Below, one piece after another: positions 5,082-6,276 of a stretch of 6,276 nucleotides of DNA; position 1 is the stretch's first letter, and the number at the start of each line of letters is the position of its first letter. The stretch spans positions 1 through 6,276 of the forward strand of contig JANYGM010000405.1 of NCBI GenBank assembly GCA_025362415.1, in the 5' to 3' direction. Both the position numbers and the translations under genes were made by a program. Below the pieces are notes generated by a model. That model saw nothing but the letters and a program-made list of their open reading frames with translations, searched no databases and was not told the origin of the DNA. This DNA is from a bacterium (lineage in GTDB: Bacteria; Bacteroidota; Bacteroidia; Cytophagales; Thermonemataceae).

Positions 5082-6167
5082 ATGAATGATTTTTACGACA
5101 AAAATGAGCCTCGTATGCACCTAATGATGGGCGACCTCACACAACTGGAAGTAGATGCTATTGTCAATGCTGCTAATGATACTTTGGGAGGTGGAGGTGG
5201 CGTAGATGGTGCAATTCATAGAGCTGGAGGTATTACTATTTATGAAGAATGTATGGAAATTCCTATTGTAAGTGGGTATGTGCGTTGCCCTACAGGTGAG
5301 GCACGCCTAACAAATGCAGGTAAAATGCCTGCAAAACGTATCATACACACAGTAGGACCTATCTGGAAAGGTGGGAAAAATAATGAAACTGCCTTACTTG
5401 CGAGTGCCTATAAAAATAGCTTGCTTCTTGCCAAAGAAAATGGACTTTTTACGGTAGCATTTCCAAATTTGAGTACTGGTGTTTATGATTTTCCCAAAGA
5501 ACTTGCCGCAGAAATTGCGCTAAAAGAAGTACGTAATTTTTTAGCAGAAAATCCGACTTTTAAGGAAGTGATTTTTTGTTGTTTTGATACGGAAAATTAT
5601 CATATTTATGAAAATTTAATGAAAGAAACTACAGATTTCCCAAATCTTCAAAATTCGGAAAATTCAAAAAAAAAACCCATACAGAAAATGGAAAATCAAC
5701 AAATTATACAAAAGTTTTATGAGGCATTCTCTAACAAAGATTATGCAACAATGGGCAGTTTGTATCACCCACAAGCTACATTTACAGATGAGGCATTTGT
5801 AAACCTCAACGCCTCACAGGTGGCAGATATGTGGGAAATGCTTATTACACGTGGCACAGACCTAAAACTAACTTTTTCTGGTGTTTCTGCTGATGCAACA
5901 GCAAATACAGGAAAAGCACATTGGGACGCTGATTATACATTTTCTAAGACTGGAAACAAAGTTCATAATAGCATTGATGCAACTTTTGAGTTTAAAGATG
6001 GGCTGATTTTTAGGCATAGGGATAAGTTTGATTTTCACCGTTGGTCACGTCAGGCACTAGGTTTGATGGGTTTATTGTTGGGTTGGACAAGTTTTTTACA
6101 GAATAAAGTAAGCCAAACAGCAATGCTACAACTTAAAAAATTCTCTGAAAATAAAGCAAAAAAATAA
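5082..6167 (+). CDS. Macrodomain (YmdB/MacroD-like) fused to an NTF2/SnoaL-like domain
   Basis: Residues 11-185 form a macrodomain closely resembling E. coli YmdB, which hydrolyses ADP-ribose esters (O-acetyl-ADP-ribose, mono-ADP-ribosylated proteins). Visible blocks are GDLTQLEVDAIVNAAN (17-32), GGGGGVDGAIHRAGG (36-50, catalytic-type D42), CPTGEA (69-74), PAKRIIHTVGPIW (83-95) and FPNLSTGVYDFP (127-138). The last block has Asp136 where the family normally has Gly. After a lysine/asparagine-rich linker (about 187-202), residues 203-322 match an NTF2-like (SnoaL) domain I recall as a stand-alone protein of about 150 residues: IIQKFYEAFSNKDYATM, DMWEMLI, then ATFEFKDG. It ends with a hydrophobic segment (ALGLMGLLLGW, 325-335). 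Codon 203 is ATG and an A10 run precedes it, so the second domain could also be made separately, or the join could be a sequencing artefact. No signal peptide; cytoplasmic. The start at 5082 leaves room for the first macrodomain strand. Confidence 0.85.
   Translation: MNDFYDKNEPRMHLMMGDLTQLEVDAIVNAANDTLGGGGGVDGAIHRAGGITIYEECMEIPIVSGYVRCPTGEARLTNAGKMPAKRIIHTVGPIWKGGKNNETALLASAYKNSLLLAKENGLFTVAFPNLSTGVYDFPKELAAEIALKEVRNFLAENPTFKEVIFCCFDTENYHIYENLMKETTDFPNLQNSENSKKKPIQKMENQQIIQKFYEAFSNKDYATMGSLYHPQATFTDEAFVNLNASQVADMWEMLITRGTDLKLTFSGVSADATANTGKAHWDADYTFSKTGNKVHNSIDATFEFKDGLIFRHRDKFDFHRWSRQALGLMGLLLGWTSFLQNKVSQTAMLQLKKFSENKAKK
5666..5675 (+). other. A10 homopolymer at the macrodomain/NTF2 junction
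   Basis: Ten consecutive A residues lie in the linker coding region (about residues 196-198), between the end of the macrodomain and the internal ATG at 5688. Runs of nine or more A are known sites of RNA polymerase slippage and of indel mutation. Reading on with one extra A gives a stop at 5720-5722. With one A fewer, the frame closes at 5800-5802. Either change yields a free macrodomain. Confidence 0.8.
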
Positions 6168-6276
6168 GACAAAAAATATCAATAAATTGCTACTTTTTGC
6201 GTTATTTAGATAAGGACATTATTAAGTTGTTATATTTTTTCGTAATCCTTGATAAATCAAAGGGCTATAAAAATAA
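6168..6276. other. Right-edge non-coding stretch
   Basis: The last 109 bp after the fusion gene are A+T-rich. I see no gene start, no strong stem-loop followed by T residues, and no good promoter pair. A small imperfect palindrome (CCTTGAT / ATCAAAGG, 6247-6263) and a third copy of ATTTAGATAA (6204-6213) are the only structures. Confidence 0.4.

Noticed and set aside
6247..6263. Imperfect palindrome CCTTGAT/ATCAAAGG as a terminator for the fusion gene
   Set aside because: The stem is short and mismatched, the loop is only about 2 nt, and no T run follows on the plus strand.
1..6276. A new defence or mobile system made of the macrodomain, phosphoesterase and hydrolase genes
   Set aside because: The genes are on different strands and transcription units, with no toxin, ADP-ribosyltransferase, nuclease, integrase, terminal repeats or target-site duplications in view. 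Grouping them would be speculation.

Overview
The window is A+T-rich DNA that looks like the chromosome of a Bacteroidota member, plausibly of the Cytophagales. The reasons are start codons with no consistent Shine-Dalgarno sequence, several upstream sites matching the Bacteroidota -33 TTTG / -7 TAnnTTTG promoter, two predicted lipoproteins, and a G/C-rich inverted repeat of a type I recall from intergenic DNA in this phylum. The genus cannot be fixed from the sequence. I see no transposase, integrase, phage gene, tRNA, rRNA or CRISPR array.

Layout. Positions 1-365 (minus) hold the N-terminal part of an exported protein, probably of the outer membrane, that runs off the left edge. A 164-bp divergent promoter region follows. 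Rightwards come a beta-propeller lipoprotein (530-1840) and, 34 bp later, a calcineurin-type metallophosphoesterase (1875-2432); these two may be co-transcribed. An alpha/beta hydrolase (2532-3398) has its own promoter. It converges on a minus-strand TPR lipoprotein (3440-4642), and the two genes meet in an imperfect G/C-rich inverted repeat (3399-3498). Upstream of the TPR gene is a minus-strand dodecin (4751-4954), separated by a 14-bp terminator stem that overlaps the TPR promoter. Divergent from dodecin is a two-domain gene (5082-6167) encoding a YmdB/MacroD-like macrodomain joined to an NTF2/SnoaL-like domain. The last 109 bp hold no recognisable gene.

The genes do not form an obvious pathway. 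They read as ordinary chromosomal housekeeping and accessory genes: two envelope lipoproteins, two soluble hydrolases, a small flavin-binding-family protein and an ADP-ribose-processing enzyme. I see no clear candidate for a new multi-gene system. The best leads are local. One is the A10 homopolymer exactly at the macrodomain/NTF2 junction, which could mean slippage, a recent gene fusion or a sequencing error. Another is the inverted repeat that has become the C-terminal tail of the TPR lipoprotein. A third is the seven-repeat propeller whose last blade seems to be closed by the N-terminus.
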